DNA of 64,000 nucleotides from Saccharomycopsis crataegensis (GCF_037102585.1 NW_027043838.1:744001-808000); one strand, 5' to 3'. Shown: positions 8,636 to 18,677, counted from the first letter of the stretch. Numbers and translations are program-made. The notes: generated by a model from the sequence alone, not told the origin.

Positions 8636-8643
8636 TCCGCGGT
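8636..8643. promoter_or_regulatory. PDRE-like TCCGCGGT site
   Basis: Seven of eight bases match the pleiotropic drug response element TCCGCGGA bound by Pdr1/Tac1-type zinc-cluster factors, 158 bp upstream of the ECM3-like B start. Copy A has no equivalent that I can see. Confidence 0.4.
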
Positions 8644-8800
8644 TTAAAGTAGCACACCCCCTGTTACTCACACATGTAGATAGAATCTTATTATACACAA
8701 AAAAAAGAGTGGTAAGATTCATCTGAAGAAAAAAATAATTAACCTGACCTTCTTAATAATTAATAGTGTCAATCAGCCAAATGTCAACGTCATTACAACC

Positions 8801-10273
8801 ATGGCAGACGACGGTGTGTCCCTAAGTTTGTCAACGGCTATCTGGTCGTCAGTTAAACCAATTCTCAAAATCTACTTCATCATCTTCACAGGGTTCCTTC
8901 TCACGCGGAAAAACATTTTGACCGTTGAAACTTCCAGAAACTTGTCAGATTTGGTGGTCACTGTAGCCCTTCCTGCGCTTACTTTCAGCAAGCTCGTTTC
9001 CAATATATCTTACCAGGATGCCGAATCCATTGGGGTATTGTCGTTTGTTTGCTTTCTTGTCATGGGGATGGGCGGTATTCTTGGATTGGGGGTCAACTAC
9101 ATCACACCCGCTCCAAAAGTCTTCTTCTACGGGTTAATTTCTTGTGGTATGTTCACCAACATCAGCGATTTACCTATTGCTTTCATTCAAGGTATCCCAC
9201 CGGTTGTTTTCGATACCCAGGCGATCGATAAAGGGGTGGCTTACGTTTGCATTTTCTTGTTTGCTGAAATGTTTGTGTTTTTCAATCTTGGGTGCAATCA
9301 GCTTCTCGGGCTAGATTTCAAGACCCAAGCTTCTCAAGATACAGATACAGGCGACGGGAGTATTGATGATAATGCTTCCACAGAAACTGAGAATCACATC
9401 CAAGCCTCCACTTCAGCAAGATCGCAAGCATCTAGCAACCTTAGATCTGTCCTGTTACACGCCTCTGCTGGAGCGCCCAGAAGAGTTAATGGACTCATTC
9501 GTGAATATAGTGAGGTCAATGCTGCTCCTAATTACCAAGGAAATGATATTGACCCATTAGATCAATTGAGCGTGGTGCGGACTCGCACCAGGCAGCTGCA
9601 GAATATTGCCGAGGTCGATGGAATTGAACCACGCGACTCAGAATCTTTGGAAGCTGCTGAGAGAAAATCATTTGCGGAAAAATACCATCTTACTCCAATA
9701 TTGTTTGTTCTTCTGAACTTCAAACGTCCTGCTTCCATGTCGATCTTACTTGGGTTGATTGTTGCTATTGTTCCTTGGCTCAAAGCATTGTTTGTCCAGT
9801 ATGACAATCATGTCGATTACCCAAATTCCCCAGATGGGAACCCTCCGCTCCATTTTATCATTGATATTACCACCCACGTTGGTAATGCACAAGTACCCCT
9901 TGGTTTGATCATTCTTGGGGGTACGTTAGGACGTGTTGAATCAAAAAGTATTTCCAAGGGGCTAGTTATCACCGCCCTTTGTTTGGCGTTGGTTAGATTG
10001 GTGATCTTGCCGATCATTGGGGTTACCTTGATGACCAAATTTAGAAATATGGGCTGGTTCCAAGATGATATGGCAATGTTTTTAGCGATATTGAACTGGG
10101 GGTTGCCCTCTATGACCACAATAATTTATATTATTGCGTTCTTCACCCCACTTGATGGCCCGTATGTTCAAATGGACTGCGTTGCCGTGATTTTGATGGT
10201 GCAGTATTTCTTTTTAGTCATTTCGTTTCCTATTTTGACTACCTTCACCTTGAAACACTCTTTGGGTTACTAG
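8801..10273 (+). CDS. ECM3/YNL095C-type auxin-efflux-carrier-family membrane protein, copy B
   Basis: 490 aa, ATG 8801 (ACAACC-ATGG context, the same as copy A). Membrane halves are near-identical to copy A, for example the N-terminal IWSSVKPILKIYFIIFTGF and the C-terminal NWGLPSMT; the central loop (aa ~180-320) diverges. The family is PIN-like/AEC, probably transport in an internal membrane, substrate not known. Copies A and B are same-strand paralogues 5.75 kb apart and probably arose as a tandem duplication. Different promoter sites (a PDRE-like word here) suggest different regulation. Confidence 0.9.
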   Translation: MADDGVSLSLSTAIWSSVKPILKIYFIIFTGFLLTRKNILTVETSRNLSDLVVTVALPALTFSKLVSNISYQDAESIGVLSFVCFLVMGMGGILGLGVNYITPAPKVFFYGLISCGMFTNISDLPIAFIQGIPPVVFDTQAIDKGVAYVCIFLFAEMFVFFNLGCNQLLGLDFKTQASQDTDTGDGSIDDNASTETENHIQASTSARSQASSNLRSVLLHASAGAPRRVNGLIREYSEVNAAPNYQGNDIDPLDQLSVVRTRTRQLQNIAEVDGIEPRDSESLEAAERKSFAEKYHLTPILFVLLNFKRPASMSILLGLIVAIVPWLKALFVQYDNHVDYPNSPDGNPPLHFIIDITTHVGNAQVPLGLIILGGTLGRVESKSISKGLVITALCLALVRLVILPIIGVTLMTKFRNMGWFQDDMAMFLAILNWGLPSMTTIIYIIAFFTPLDGPYVQMDCVAVILMVQYFFLVISFPILTTFTLKHSLGY

Positions 10274-10601
10274 GGTCTATTTGTGTGTGTGTGATCTTTT
10301 ATATATTTTACCTTACCATTATCTTACATTGCAATTTCTGATTATTTGATGGCTTTATTTTAAAACAATATCAACCTCGTGATGATTAATATATACTATA
10401 TTATATATAGACCCAATATATCTTCTTATTATAGACCCCTCTGGCGATCTAAACGCACTCAGGAGATTTCCAGCGAATGAAATATATCAAGAAAACAAAA
10501 AAAAAAAAAAAAAAAATGTCAAGCAAATATAGGCGGCATTTACAATCAAAAATTTTGTGTTGGAACTCCGTTGCTCCTGTATATTAAGGAAAGAAAAAAA
10601 A
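10274..10601. other. Intergenic: ECM3-like B 3' end and AIM24 promoter
   Basis: 328 bp, AT-rich, with a run of about 20 A near 10497-10516. No gene or clear motif seen. A GTG-initiated extension of AIM24 from 10557 is open but not expected to be used. Confidence 0.6.
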
Positions 10602-11996
10602 ATGATTGCTCAATTGTCTGGGACTTCTCGGGGAGCTGCCCTCGTTGGCGTTGGTTCTGGTTGCAACCGGTTTTTCCATCATTCTGTCTGTAGTAAATCT
10701 TCAATATCATCAACAGACACTTCAAGGACAAAGACAATAACAACAACAACGACACCGACTAAAGATTTGGAGTTTCCCCAGTTCGATACCATAGGAAACC
10801 CATCTACTTTAATGTTAATCCAGTCTCCGCCTTCTATTCCAGTCCATTTCCGTAAGGACTCGCTTGTATCACTCTACTTCCCTGACCAGAGCTTTGGCAC
10901 CTCATCGCCGCTCAGCGATCTTATCACCAGTGAATTGAACTATTCTAGCATAATCAATAGTATTTTTAGTCTTTCGAGGCCAATTAGCTACCAAAAAATG
11001 ATTTCTACCGTGCCGTTCAATGCAGTGATCAATGGTAATGGGCACGATTCAACTTTCAAAACTTTTTACAATTTAGAACTAGACGGTACTAGCGATTGGG
11101 CAATTCTCCCTCACGGGGCAATTCAAGCATACACCGGTTCGAATCTCATCATTAAAAATAAATTCCAGCCGGCCAAAGTTTCCAGAAAGCTTTGGAAGAT
11201 TTTACAAAAAAACAAGAACAACACTGGCAGTACAGGGTTGAGCAAGTATCAACTTTATAACTTTATTTCGGGAAGAGGTAGTGTTGGCTTGGTTGGCAAT
11301 GGTGAAATCATTGAACTTGATTTACAATATGGGGAATCAGTGGTGATTAACAAGGACCATTTATTGGGGTTACAGATTGATGGAATCAATGATTTGAATA
11401 ATTTGGTATATCAAGAACCATTGTTGAATAATATGGGTACCACTGTCCCACAACTAACTGCAGGTGCTAGGGTCTCCAGTTGGGGAAAATTGAAAGGGTT
11501 GTTTTCTGCATTGAAGCCTGTACCGGCCGATTCTAAATCGGTTGTAGAGGTTAATATAACAAAGAATCGCCAAGTGGACCAATTTTTGACGAGTATAAAG
11601 AAGTTATCCCTCATCAGCTGGAATATTATTAGTAAGTCATTCAGTGGTATGGCGAAGTTTGGTGCAAACCTTATGACATCTGACGTCAAATATATTACGG
11701 TGATGGGGCCAACGAAAATCTTGCTTCAATCGAGTGCGAAGTCTGTTAGATTGGCGTCTTCAAGCTCGAAATTTTCAGCCTCAGGATTGGCTGGTACATT
11801 TTCGAGGTCTCTTCATAACACAAGCCCAGATACTACTGGTGGTAAAGCTGAAGATGCCGAGCTCTTGCCGGTGAAGAAAGAAGATATGTTGAGTTATGTT
11901 AGTATTCTGAATGGGAAAGCGGTATTTGAAAGCACTGAAAGCTTCCAGGAAACTGTTAATAGTATTGAGGCAAAGAATCCTAATCTCAAAAAGTGA
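10602..11996 (+). CDS. AIM24: Aim24 family mitochondrial inner-membrane protein
   Basis: 464 aa from the first in-frame ATG (10602), right after an A-rich leader. The N-terminal ~45 residues are basic, Ser/Thr-rich and low in acid, as for a mitochondrial presequence. The core has the Aim24 pattern DWAILPHGAIQAYTGSNL, then GRGSVGLVGNGEIIELDL and an acidic-start strand (YGESVVINKDHLLGL). S. cerevisiae Aim24 is an inner-membrane protein needed for MICOS and respiratory-complex integrity; MIC10 itself lies at 35705-36073. The C-terminal ~90 residues are divergent. Confidence 0.88.
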   Translation: MIAQLSGTSRGAALVGVGSGCNRFFHHSVCSKSSISSTDTSRTKTITTTTTPTKDLEFPQFDTIGNPSTLMLIQSPPSIPVHFRKDSLVSLYFPDQSFGTSSPLSDLITSELNYSSIINSIFSLSRPISYQKMISTVPFNAVINGNGHDSTFKTFYNLELDGTSDWAILPHGAIQAYTGSNLIIKNKFQPAKVSRKLWKILQKNKNNTGSTGLSKYQLYNFISGRGSVGLVGNGEIIELDLQYGESVVINKDHLLGLQIDGINDLNNLVYQEPLLNNMGTTVPQLTAGARVSSWGKLKGLFSALKPVPADSKSVVEVNITKNRQVDQFLTSIKKLSLISWNIISKSFSGMAKFGANLMTSDVKYITVMGPTKILLQSSAKSVRLASSSSKFSASGLAGTFSRSLHNTSPDTTGGKAEDAELLPVKKEDMLSYVSILNGKAVFESTESFQETVNSIEAKNPNLKK

Positions 11997-12311
11997 ATAT
12001 AGAAATAGACGGGATTTTCAATTGATCTAATAATCAAAGATTGTAGAAGATTGTAAAAGAAGGAAACACCCATGGGATTGGAGTGTGTTGCGGGTGGGTG
12101 GCGGATCGATGGCGTATAAAATCTACCTTTTTTTTTTTTTTTTTGCATTTTCTGTTGTCTTTTTTTTTTCTGTTTCCTTTGAATGAGGGTTTCTATTTCT
12201 ACTCAATTATTTCTCCTGTTTCTAGTCTTCCTTTTATTTCACAAATATTGTAACTTCTGGGATCAATTCATTTTTACTCAGCAATCCAATCAATTAGCAA
12301 ATTACACAACA

Positions 12312-12977
12312 ATGTCCATTCCTCCAAAGTTCTCTGGCTTAACCAAGATTGCCTCAAATTCTGCCACCGCTGCTGTGGCCCAAAACGTCAATTCCGTCGA
12401 TATCTTTGTTGATTTCGTTTGTCCATTTTCCCGTAAACTTTTCGTGAAGTTCGACAATGAGTTGATCCCATTGATTTCCGAAAAGTACCCTAACCAATTC
12501 AAATTTATCATCAGACCAGTGGTGCAACCATGGCACGCTTTTGGGTCGTCCGTGACTTCTGAAGCCTTGTTGGCCATCAACAAATTGGCTCCAACCGAAT
12601 CTTGGAACTTTACCAAAGCCTTGATGGAACACCAAAGAGATTACTTTGACACAGCAATTATCAACAACACCAGAAATGAACTTTATCAAAAAATCAGTAA
12701 GTTTGCTGTTGAACAATTGGACTTGACTAAGAAATACAACGTCACCGAAGAAGACGTTTACAAGGCTTTGTACATCCGAGAAAAGACTCCTGAAGAAAAT
12801 GAGTACGAAAATATCAACAATGAAATCACCAATGATTTGAAATACTTTGTGAGATTCCACAGAGCCTTATCGGTCCATGTCACTCCAACCATTTCTGTCA
12901 ATGGTGTCATTGCCCCATCAATTGAATCATCTACCTCGATTGAAGATTTGGAAAAGATCTTTAAGACCTATCTTTAA
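12312..12977 (+). CDS. DsbA-like thioredoxin-fold protein with CPFS site
   Basis: 221 aa from ATG 12312. The strand-loop-helix VDIFVDFVCPFSRKLFVKFD (C37-P-F-S40) followed by long helices and a late cis-Pro-like HVTPTISVNG is the layout of DsbA/2-hydroxychromene isomerase-type thioredoxin folds. The second Cys of a CxxC site is Ser here, so a dithiol oxidase role is unlikely; a monothiol or structural role is possible. An in-frame ATG at 12183 would add a hydrophobic leader (STQLFLLFLVFLLF). I prefer 12312 because strongly biased, high-expression codon use begins there and the context is CAACA-ATG. No specific yeast name recognised. Confidence 0.75.
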   Translation: MSIPPKFSGLTKIASNSATAAVAQNVNSVDIFVDFVCPFSRKLFVKFDNELIPLISEKYPNQFKFIIRPVVQPWHAFGSSVTSEALLAINKLAPTESWNFTKALMEHQRDYFDTAIINNTRNELYQKISKFAVEQLDLTKKYNVTEEDVYKALYIREKTPEENEYENINNEITNDLKYFVRFHRALSVHVTPTISVNGVIAPSIESSTSIEDLEKIFKTYL

Positions 12978-13240
12978 TATTGAAAACCATATTTTACTTT
13001 TTTGTTGTGATATATGGGGAAAAATACATCGTGACAGAAATTGAATAATCTAAAATACCTTATTTTATTGTAGAACAGAAAATTAAGAGAGTTTCAATAC
13101 ACGTCAAACAATTTTTTTTTTTTTTTTTCTCCAAATATATTCTAAAAGAAAACTAAAATATTGTACATAACAGAACATAAAATCATCACAAATTAAGCAA
13201 AATAATAACCAAAGATAAAAAGAGAAGATTCCAAGCACAA

Positions 13241-13831
13241 TCATCTGTAGAAATCAGGTCTATTTATATTTAACCCGTATTCTGACAACGCACTACCCAA
13301 ATCGTCGGAAGTCAACACAATCTTCTCCTGCTTATTACTTCCTGAACCACTTCCACTATTAGCTAAAGGTTGTCCCGATACCAATGCTCTGGCCCTCGCT
13401 TGAGGGTTGGTACTGTTGTAAATGGCGCTGACCGATCTAATTCTCGAGTACTCGTACGCGTCAGTCGCGATATCACTGATGAATTTCTGGGTAGCAAGAG
13501 CCAAAATCCGCTTAATTCTGATATCTGAGCATTGTAACCCATTTTTCGCCAAGTAGAAATCGGTGACAGCATCGGGAATGATCGGGGCGTACTCATCGTT
13601 CACCAACTCAAGCACGTCTTTTAAACTCTTATCTTTTCTGGTGGTCTCTGGTAATGAGTCCACTAGCATCTTCGCAGGAACCTTGGCTTTCTTTGCAGCT
13701 TTCTCATTCTCACTTTTCACGGTTGACAGTTCTTGTTGTTCTTGTTGTTGTTCCTCGTGATCCACCAACTCTTCATCAACATCCATCTCTTCATCAACCT
13801 CTGCGAGGTTAATATTCAACTTCTGCGACAT
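13241..13831 (-). CDS. TAF10: TFIID and SAGA subunit Taf10
   Basis: 196 aa. The N-terminal ~65 residues are acidic and Gln-rich. The histone-fold segment follows ([40 protein letters not shown]), the hallmark of Taf10, which pairs with Taf3/Taf8 in TFIID and with Spt7 in SAGA. Ends [10 protein letters not shown] Gly/Ser insert (SGSGSGSN) sits before the last helix. Divergent to ARG82. Confidence 0.93.
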   Translation of the reverse strand: MSQKLNINLAEVDEEMDVDEELVDHEEQQQEQQELSTVKSENEKAAKKAKVPAKMLVDSLPETTRKDKSLKDVLELVNDEYAPIIPDAVTDFYLAKNGLQCSDIRIKRILALATQKFISDIATDAYEYSRIRSVSAIYNSTNPQARARALVSGQPLANSGSGSGSNKQEKIVLTSDDLGSALSEYGLNINRPDFYR

Positions 13832-13897
13832 CCTTAGTAAATCTTATTATGTGTTTTATATTATGGAGATTAGATATCTCCTTGTGCCCTGGGTTTG

Positions 13898-13898
<1 letters not shown>

Positions 13899-13926
<28 letters not shown>
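13899..13926 (+). repeat. (TAT)n microsatellite
   Basis: About nine TAT units, followed by a TATATATA stretch, between TAF10 and ARG82. Non-coding and probably length-variable. Confidence 0.9.
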
Positions 13927-13928
<2 letters not shown>

Positions 13929-14006
13929 ATATATATGGAATATATCGTGTGTGCCTTAGGATCTCTCTCTGATGGATAAAATTTAAAAATATTAAAAAAA
14001 TCCGCC

Positions 14007-14020
14007 CGGTTACGCGGCCC
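14007..14020 (+). promoter_or_regulatory. CGGTTACGCGGCCC: candidate general regulatory factor site
   Basis: Matches 25878-25891 at 13 of 14 bases; both are in divergent housekeeping promoters. Partial match (10/14) at 42372-42385. The asymmetric GC-rich word resembles Reb1/Abf1/Rap1-type sites in style but matches none that I know exactly. Confidence 0.5.
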
Positions 14021-14347
14021 TCACCGCGACGGTGGGAGTGATCCTGGGAACACCGGAAGGGAAGAACCCCAATCAAATAAATAAATAGACGCCCTCCGTT
14101 GTCATATAATGATATGGAAAGATCAAACAGCGTCGACTCATATTACATTTTGTTGCAACAATATTTCTTTTATCCAAACCACTAACGGTGGGTGATTGTG
14201 GGCGGGGTGTACGTACTTTCTATTAAGTGCGTTTAGTACTTTTGCGCAGTAGTAACAAGCAGTGGCAGCAGCAGCGGCGATCAATTTACTTCATCCTCAA
14301 TGTTTTCGCTTATTTCCCTGTCTTAAAAATGGGTGTCGATATTGTCA

Positions 14348-15484
14348 ATGGAAGGATACAAACAAGTAGCCCATCAAGCGGCTGGTCATCCCGGTGCCCT
14401 AGTGGATAGTTCCAGTGGAGAGCTATTCGCAAAGTTGAGTTGCCAACAGGAAATTGATTTTTATACTCAAGTGTCAGCTAAAGAATTGACCGATGATGAA
14501 GGACATGAGTACTTGGGAAGCAGCTTATACGATTGGATGCCAAAATTTTTGGGGAGATTGGATCAAGGGATAACAAAAGACTTAGAGAATAGCAGTATGG
14601 TGAACCAGCGAGAGTTGGAGCAGGCGAAACAAGACCTAGAAGCAATGTCTATCGGGGAAGACAGCAGCAGTAGTAATAGCCCGATGCCCATCGGTGATAA
14701 ACCATACGTTGTGTTACAGAACTTGTTATTTGGCTTCAACAAACCCAGCATTATCGATATTAAGTTGGGAGCCAAGTTGACCGATCCTAAGGATCCAACA
14801 ATTTCTGAGGATAAGCATCAGCGACTAGCCAAAGTGTCGACCACCACCACTAGTGGATCTTGGAACATTAGAATTTGTGGGATGAAAACATTTGATAATT
14901 ACCCTCAGGCAACTGAGGCTGAATATGATCAGATTGTCAATGACCAAGATGTCCTGCAAGTTGAGGACCCAGAGGCGCCTCATAAGAACTACGTGGTATT
15001 CAATAAATTCTTTGGCAGGAATTTGACTACTGATAATATTAAGTTGGCGTTTAGACTCTTCTTCTTTGAGAATCAGTTGGATCATGTGCGCCAAGTGCAA
15101 GTGTTACAAAAGATGATTGATAGACTACAAGTGTTACATAATTGTTTGATAGATACTGAGGCAAGAATGTTCTCCAGCAGTATATTCATGGTGTTTGAGA
15201 ACGATTTGGATAGATGGAACAATAAAGAAGAGGGATACGAAGATCCTTTAATTCGGGAAGACTTCGAAGATAGCGATGATGATGATGAGGAAGAGAAGGA
15301 AGAGATCTCTCGTAACAAGGGAGACACTGCACCTTTAAGCTCGTTAAATATGATAGACTTTGCCCATTCAAGATTAGCTCCAAAAAAAGGATGTGATGAC
15401 AACGTTTTAGATGGGGTGGAAAATCTACTCAAAATTTTTGAAGAATTATTGAACGATTCGCATTCTTTCTGCAAATCAGGATGA
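14348..15484 (+). CDS. ARG82: Inositol polyphosphate multikinase Arg82/Ipk2
   Basis: 378 aa from the first in-frame ATG (14348). Family motifs are present: AAGHPGALVD at the start (S. cerevisiae AAGHDGTLTD), the catalytic PSIIDIKLG (PxxxDxKxG), TTTSGSWNIRICGMK, and the C-terminal MIDFAHS (metal-binding IDF motif). Acidic DSDDDDEEE lies before it, as in yeast Arg82. The enzyme phosphorylates InsP3 to InsP4/InsP5 in the nucleus and also acts with ArgR-Mcm1 in arginine gene control. Confidence 0.93.
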   Translation: MEGYKQVAHQAAGHPGALVDSSSGELFAKLSCQQEIDFYTQVSAKELTDDEGHEYLGSSLYDWMPKFLGRLDQGITKDLENSSMVNQRELEQAKQDLEAMSIGEDSSSSNSPMPIGDKPYVVLQNLLFGFNKPSIIDIKLGAKLTDPKDPTISEDKHQRLAKVSTTTTSGSWNIRICGMKTFDNYPQATEAEYDQIVNDQDVLQVEDPEAPHKNYVVFNKFFGRNLTTDNIKLAFRLFFFENQLDHVRQVQVLQKMIDRLQVLHNCLIDTEARMFSSSIFMVFENDLDRWNNKEEGYEDPLIREDFEDSDDDDEEEKEEISRNKGDTAPLSSLNMIDFAHSRLAPKKGCDDNVLDGVENLLKIFEELLNDSHSFCKSG

Positions 15485-15893
15485 TAAAAAAAAATTTGAT
15501 AAATAGACTCTACACATTGTACGTATTGTACATATTCAGTTATTATACTCGTAAAACAAATCTTCAAAATTTTTGAATTTAACTATAATATACACTAATG
15601 ATATCTTCTCTATAACATCATTGGAGGGGCATTATTTCACAAAAGTATCCTTCCATCTTCTCCATCCTTATATGTATTGTATTTTAGTGTCTGTGTGATT
15701 TTCTTTTCTTTTATCAAAACACTGTTGTTGATACAAAATTCCATTATGATATCAAGACCTTCTATTCATCTTTTTTTGTAACTGTCCTCAAATACATCAA
15801 CACAGCGTTCAACCAAACGAAAAATATTACCAATCACTAACCAAACCACTGGACCAAAAAAATACTAAATGAACAAAGAATCGGAAAATGGAA
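15485..15893. other. Convergent intergenic region between ARG82 and RPB12
   Basis: 409 bp between two 3' ends. AT-rich, with the tails of both transcripts. No gene or motif of note. Confidence 0.6.
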
Positions 15894-16109
15894 TTATCTA
15901 GCTTCGAATTGCACCATTCTCTTGGTTCTGGCCTTGTAGATAACTCTGTGACCACATTCTTTACATCTGATAGATTCACTCTTACCCAAGGTGAAAGTGG
16001 CGGCACAAGAGGCGCAGATATATTTCACACCATAAGTCTTATGGTTGGAGAACCCACCGGCAGCAGCACTGCTATTGATAGCTGGAACGAAACCTTCTCT
16101 GCTAGTCAT
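15894..16109 (-). CDS. RPC10: RNA polymerases I, II, III shared subunit ABC10-alpha (Rpb12)
   Basis: 71 aa; the yeast protein is 70. A zinc ribbon (CASC at the start, CKEC after 13 residues) and the near-invariant C-terminus [13 protein letters not shown] identify it. It is the smallest shared subunit, bridging Rpb2 and Rpb3 during assembly. The start MTSREGF corresponds to yeast MSREGF. Divergent to AEP3, with 229 bp between starts. Confidence 0.97.
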   Translation of the reverse strand: MTSREGFVPAINSSAAAGGFSNHKTYGVKYICASCAATFTLGKSESIRCKECGHRVIYKARTKRMVQFEAR

Positions 16110-16338
16110 TTTGTTTAACTATATTGTCCTTTCTGACGATGGCAATAGATCGATTTTTTTTTTTTTTTTTTTTTTAATTTTGTGAAAAAAAAAAATATTC
16201 CTCTACGGATGTTTAGGTGTTGTGGTGTTGAGGTGAGTAGGTTCTCACGGGAATTTTTCTGGATGAGCGCCAGAACAATCGGATTCTTGACCCCCCATCA
16301 TGAAGGAATGTAGCCAAATAGTGATGAGCACCTGAGAA

Positions 16339-18408
16339 ATGATCGGGCTTCGACCTATAAGTTTGTCGCTGCTACTGCGATCGCGACAGGTTTGCAGACT
16401 CTACTCATCTTCCTCGACTCAACCACTGGATGGGAAACTTGAGGTTGGTCAAGAGCAATCAATCACCAATTCGAATTCCATCACCTTGGATCAACTATCG
16501 GATGAAGATATAAAGGCATTTGTTCCATATGTTGGCAAGGGATCTAGGTTCACAAGAAGATCCGTGGCCTATTATACCAAGAAGCTTTGGCCACCAAGGC
16601 ATCAAGGTGATATTCCAGACAAAAAATTGGTTAGGTCGGATATCCTTTATGACAATAAACCAACCACAGAGGCAGCAAAGAATATGTTGACGGGGAAAGT
16701 GGTTTATGAACAGAATATGTTCGCGGCACAAAGTCAGTATACTTATGACATTCTTCGAATCTTGAATGAAATTATTCTGGTGGATGACTTACAAGAAGAA
16801 TTGCAAATCAAATCTGCCAATCGAAGAAAAAATAGTAATAATGACCAACCAACGAAAAATCAGATACCAATACATTGCTATGAAGATATTCCTAGAATCC
16901 CTAATAACTTCAACCCGGTAACTTTTGAAAATTACATCCATACTTTAACCCACAAGAATTTCTATTACAAAAAAGCCTCGATGTTTGATTCATTAATTAC
17001 TAGATTATTGAGAGAACTTTTGAGGTTGGATAATCCGAAGACCAAGCACTTGCAAAATAATATCAATATTTTTAATGATGTGATATACTTCCATTCAAAG
17101 AGAAAAGATTTGGCATCCATGAAGGAATATTTTTATCAGATATATCGTTTGAAGTTGGTGCCAAATACTAAAACTATCAATTTATTTTTGAACTCTTTGA
17201 GCCATTATAATTCATTACCACATCAGTATACTTCCCCAAGTTTAGTGACCCTTGGGTACTTGCAATGTTTACAAAGACATGATCTCAAGCCTGATTTGAC
17301 TACTTTTACCTTGATCTATAACAATTTACCGGAATTTACATCGAAAATCATGTTGATAGAGTTCATGAATAAAAAGGAGATTCCAATCACCAAAGAGTTG
17401 CTCCGATCAGTTATTGGAGATTTATTGAACCGAATGACCCCAGAAAAGGTCATTGAATTCTTTCAAAGCGGTCAAAATGATTATACAATCAAAAATTTGG
17501 ATACTATTGGAATCAACGTTTTGATATCGCAACTTTTAACCGAAAAGAAATTTGAGAAAGCCTGGAACTTTTACATTGAGTCGATTGATAATAAGAGTTA
17601 CAAAAACATTAAGCCTCATGTGTTAAGCTTGAACTTATTTGTTCAAAGATTTGCCCAACATGGAAGAATTGACTTATGTTTCGGAGCAATTAGTACATTT
17701 GGCAAACAGTTTAGAATTTGGCCTGACATTGTGACCTATCATAATTTAATAAAATGCTCGGTTAAAACCGGATATCACAAATACTGGAGAAATATCATCA
17801 GAATTATTTATCATGAAGCGTGGGCCAAGACTTCCGGAACCATAATAGAAATCAGCTCATATTGGTTGACCCGTGCCAGGGCAAGGTCATTAACCGATAC
17901 CCATAATAAGTCCATGTTACGATTCAAAGATCCATTGACGGAATTTGAGCTAAATTTAGCTCAAGAAATCAAAGAAAATGTGGTTTGGGAAAATTTGAAA
18001 ATTATTGTTGAACCATCGTTGAAGAACTCCAATAATGATACAAAGTATCTTGAAACTGTTCAGAAACTCCATATTTTAGACAGCAAGCGTGCGCCTTCCA
18101 AGAAGAATAACGCTGCGGACAATGACTCTAATAAGAAAAAGCTTAATAATATTTCCCCAACTAAAGCTTTTAATGGGAAATCTAGTGTCATTGACCAACA
18201 TCTTTTGGAGGACGTTCTAGACATTAATAGCAAGAATGTTGATAGGAAACCAAAGAACCAGAGTGGTAAACGTACGAGATACTTGAAGGATATCAAACAT
18301 AAAAATATTGTCAAGTTGTATAGACGCAGAGTCGATTGGATTTTGAACGATCCTTCTACCGCATTGAAGAACACATTGAACAAACGAAAATTGATTGACG
18401 AAAGTTGA
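16339..18408 (+). CDS. AEP3: Mitochondrial PPR-type protein Aep3 (ATP synthase mRNA factor)
   Basis: 689 aa from ATG 16339. The N-terminus (MIGLRPISLSLLLRSRQVCR) is a mitochondrial presequence. Homology to S. cerevisiae Aep3 (606 aa) is visible along the length: FENYIHTLTHKNFYYKKAS versus FENYIGILSHTKFNFRSSS, FNDVIYFHSKRKDLAS versus YNDSIYFFSEHFDFAS, and the basic C-terminus. In yeast Aep3 stabilises the bicistronic ATP8/ATP6 mRNA and assists translation initiation. The C-terminal ~100 residues are a Lys/Asn-rich extension with a basic tail. Confidence 0.88.
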   Translation: MIGLRPISLSLLLRSRQVCRLYSSSSTQPLDGKLEVGQEQSITNSNSITLDQLSDEDIKAFVPYVGKGSRFTRRSVAYYTKKLWPPRHQGDIPDKKLVRSDILYDNKPTTEAAKNMLTGKVVYEQNMFAAQSQYTYDILRILNEIILVDDLQEELQIKSANRRKNSNNDQPTKNQIPIHCYEDIPRIPNNFNPVTFENYIHTLTHKNFYYKKASMFDSLITRLLRELLRLDNPKTKHLQNNINIFNDVIYFHSKRKDLASMKEYFYQIYRLKLVPNTKTINLFLNSLSHYNSLPHQYTSPSLVTLGYLQCLQRHDLKPDLTTFTLIYNNLPEFTSKIMLIEFMNKKEIPITKELLRSVIGDLLNRMTPEKVIEFFQSGQNDYTIKNLDTIGINVLISQLLTEKKFEKAWNFYIESIDNKSYKNIKPHVLSLNLFVQRFAQHGRIDLCFGAISTFGKQFRIWPDIVTYHNLIKCSVKTGYHKYWRNIIRIIYHEAWAKTSGTIIEISSYWLTRARARSLTDTHNKSMLRFKDPLTEFELNLAQEIKENVVWENLKIIVEPSLKNSNNDTKYLETVQKLHILDSKRAPSKKNNAADNDSNKKKLNNISPTKAFNGKSSVIDQHLLEDVLDINSKNVDRKPKNQSGKRTRYLKDIKHKNIVKLYRRRVDWILNDPSTALKNTLNKRKLIDES

Positions 18409-18677
18409 AATCCAACATCATGATGCTTATGACCCCTATTTTTTATATTTAATTTTTTGATCCTTATTTTAATTCGTGTTACCAATTTTTGTTAGTTTTA
18501 TTTTATTACTATGTATATAGATGATCATTATGATTGAGGTGTTATAATGCTAGAATTTTCCACATTCATTTTCCGTTGTGATAGTTTCGTTTTTTTAAAT
18601 TCAAAATTTACATTGTAAGGTATAGATATCAAATCACAAGTGTTTGGCTGAAAAATATATTAACAATATACATGTTC

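Larger units (their letters stand above)
6236..8800. other. 2.56-kb gene-free region with satellite-like array and GC-skew reversal
   Basis: No supportable gene. The left part (6241-6660) is C-rich on the + strand (my count about 87 C to 32 G). The right part is nearly C-free (7201-7680: about 16 C to 129 G). It holds a short 28-bp repeat (6445-6550), a CCAACGTTGG palindrome (6874-6883), a degenerate ~176-bp tandem array (6923-8530), and the ECM3-like B promoter from about 8530. Confidence 0.8.
13832..14347. other. Divergent TAF10/ARG82 promoter
   Basis: 516 bp. It holds a TAT microsatellite (13899-13926), a GC-rich island (about 14001-14060) in otherwise AT-rich DNA that contains the 14-mer at 14007-14020, and no gene. 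Confidence 0.75.

Noticed and set aside
14001-14080. GC-rich patch considered as a tRNA
   Set aside because: No B-box-like GGTTCGANNCC and no cloverleaf could be drawn; it is better explained as a promoter element cluster.
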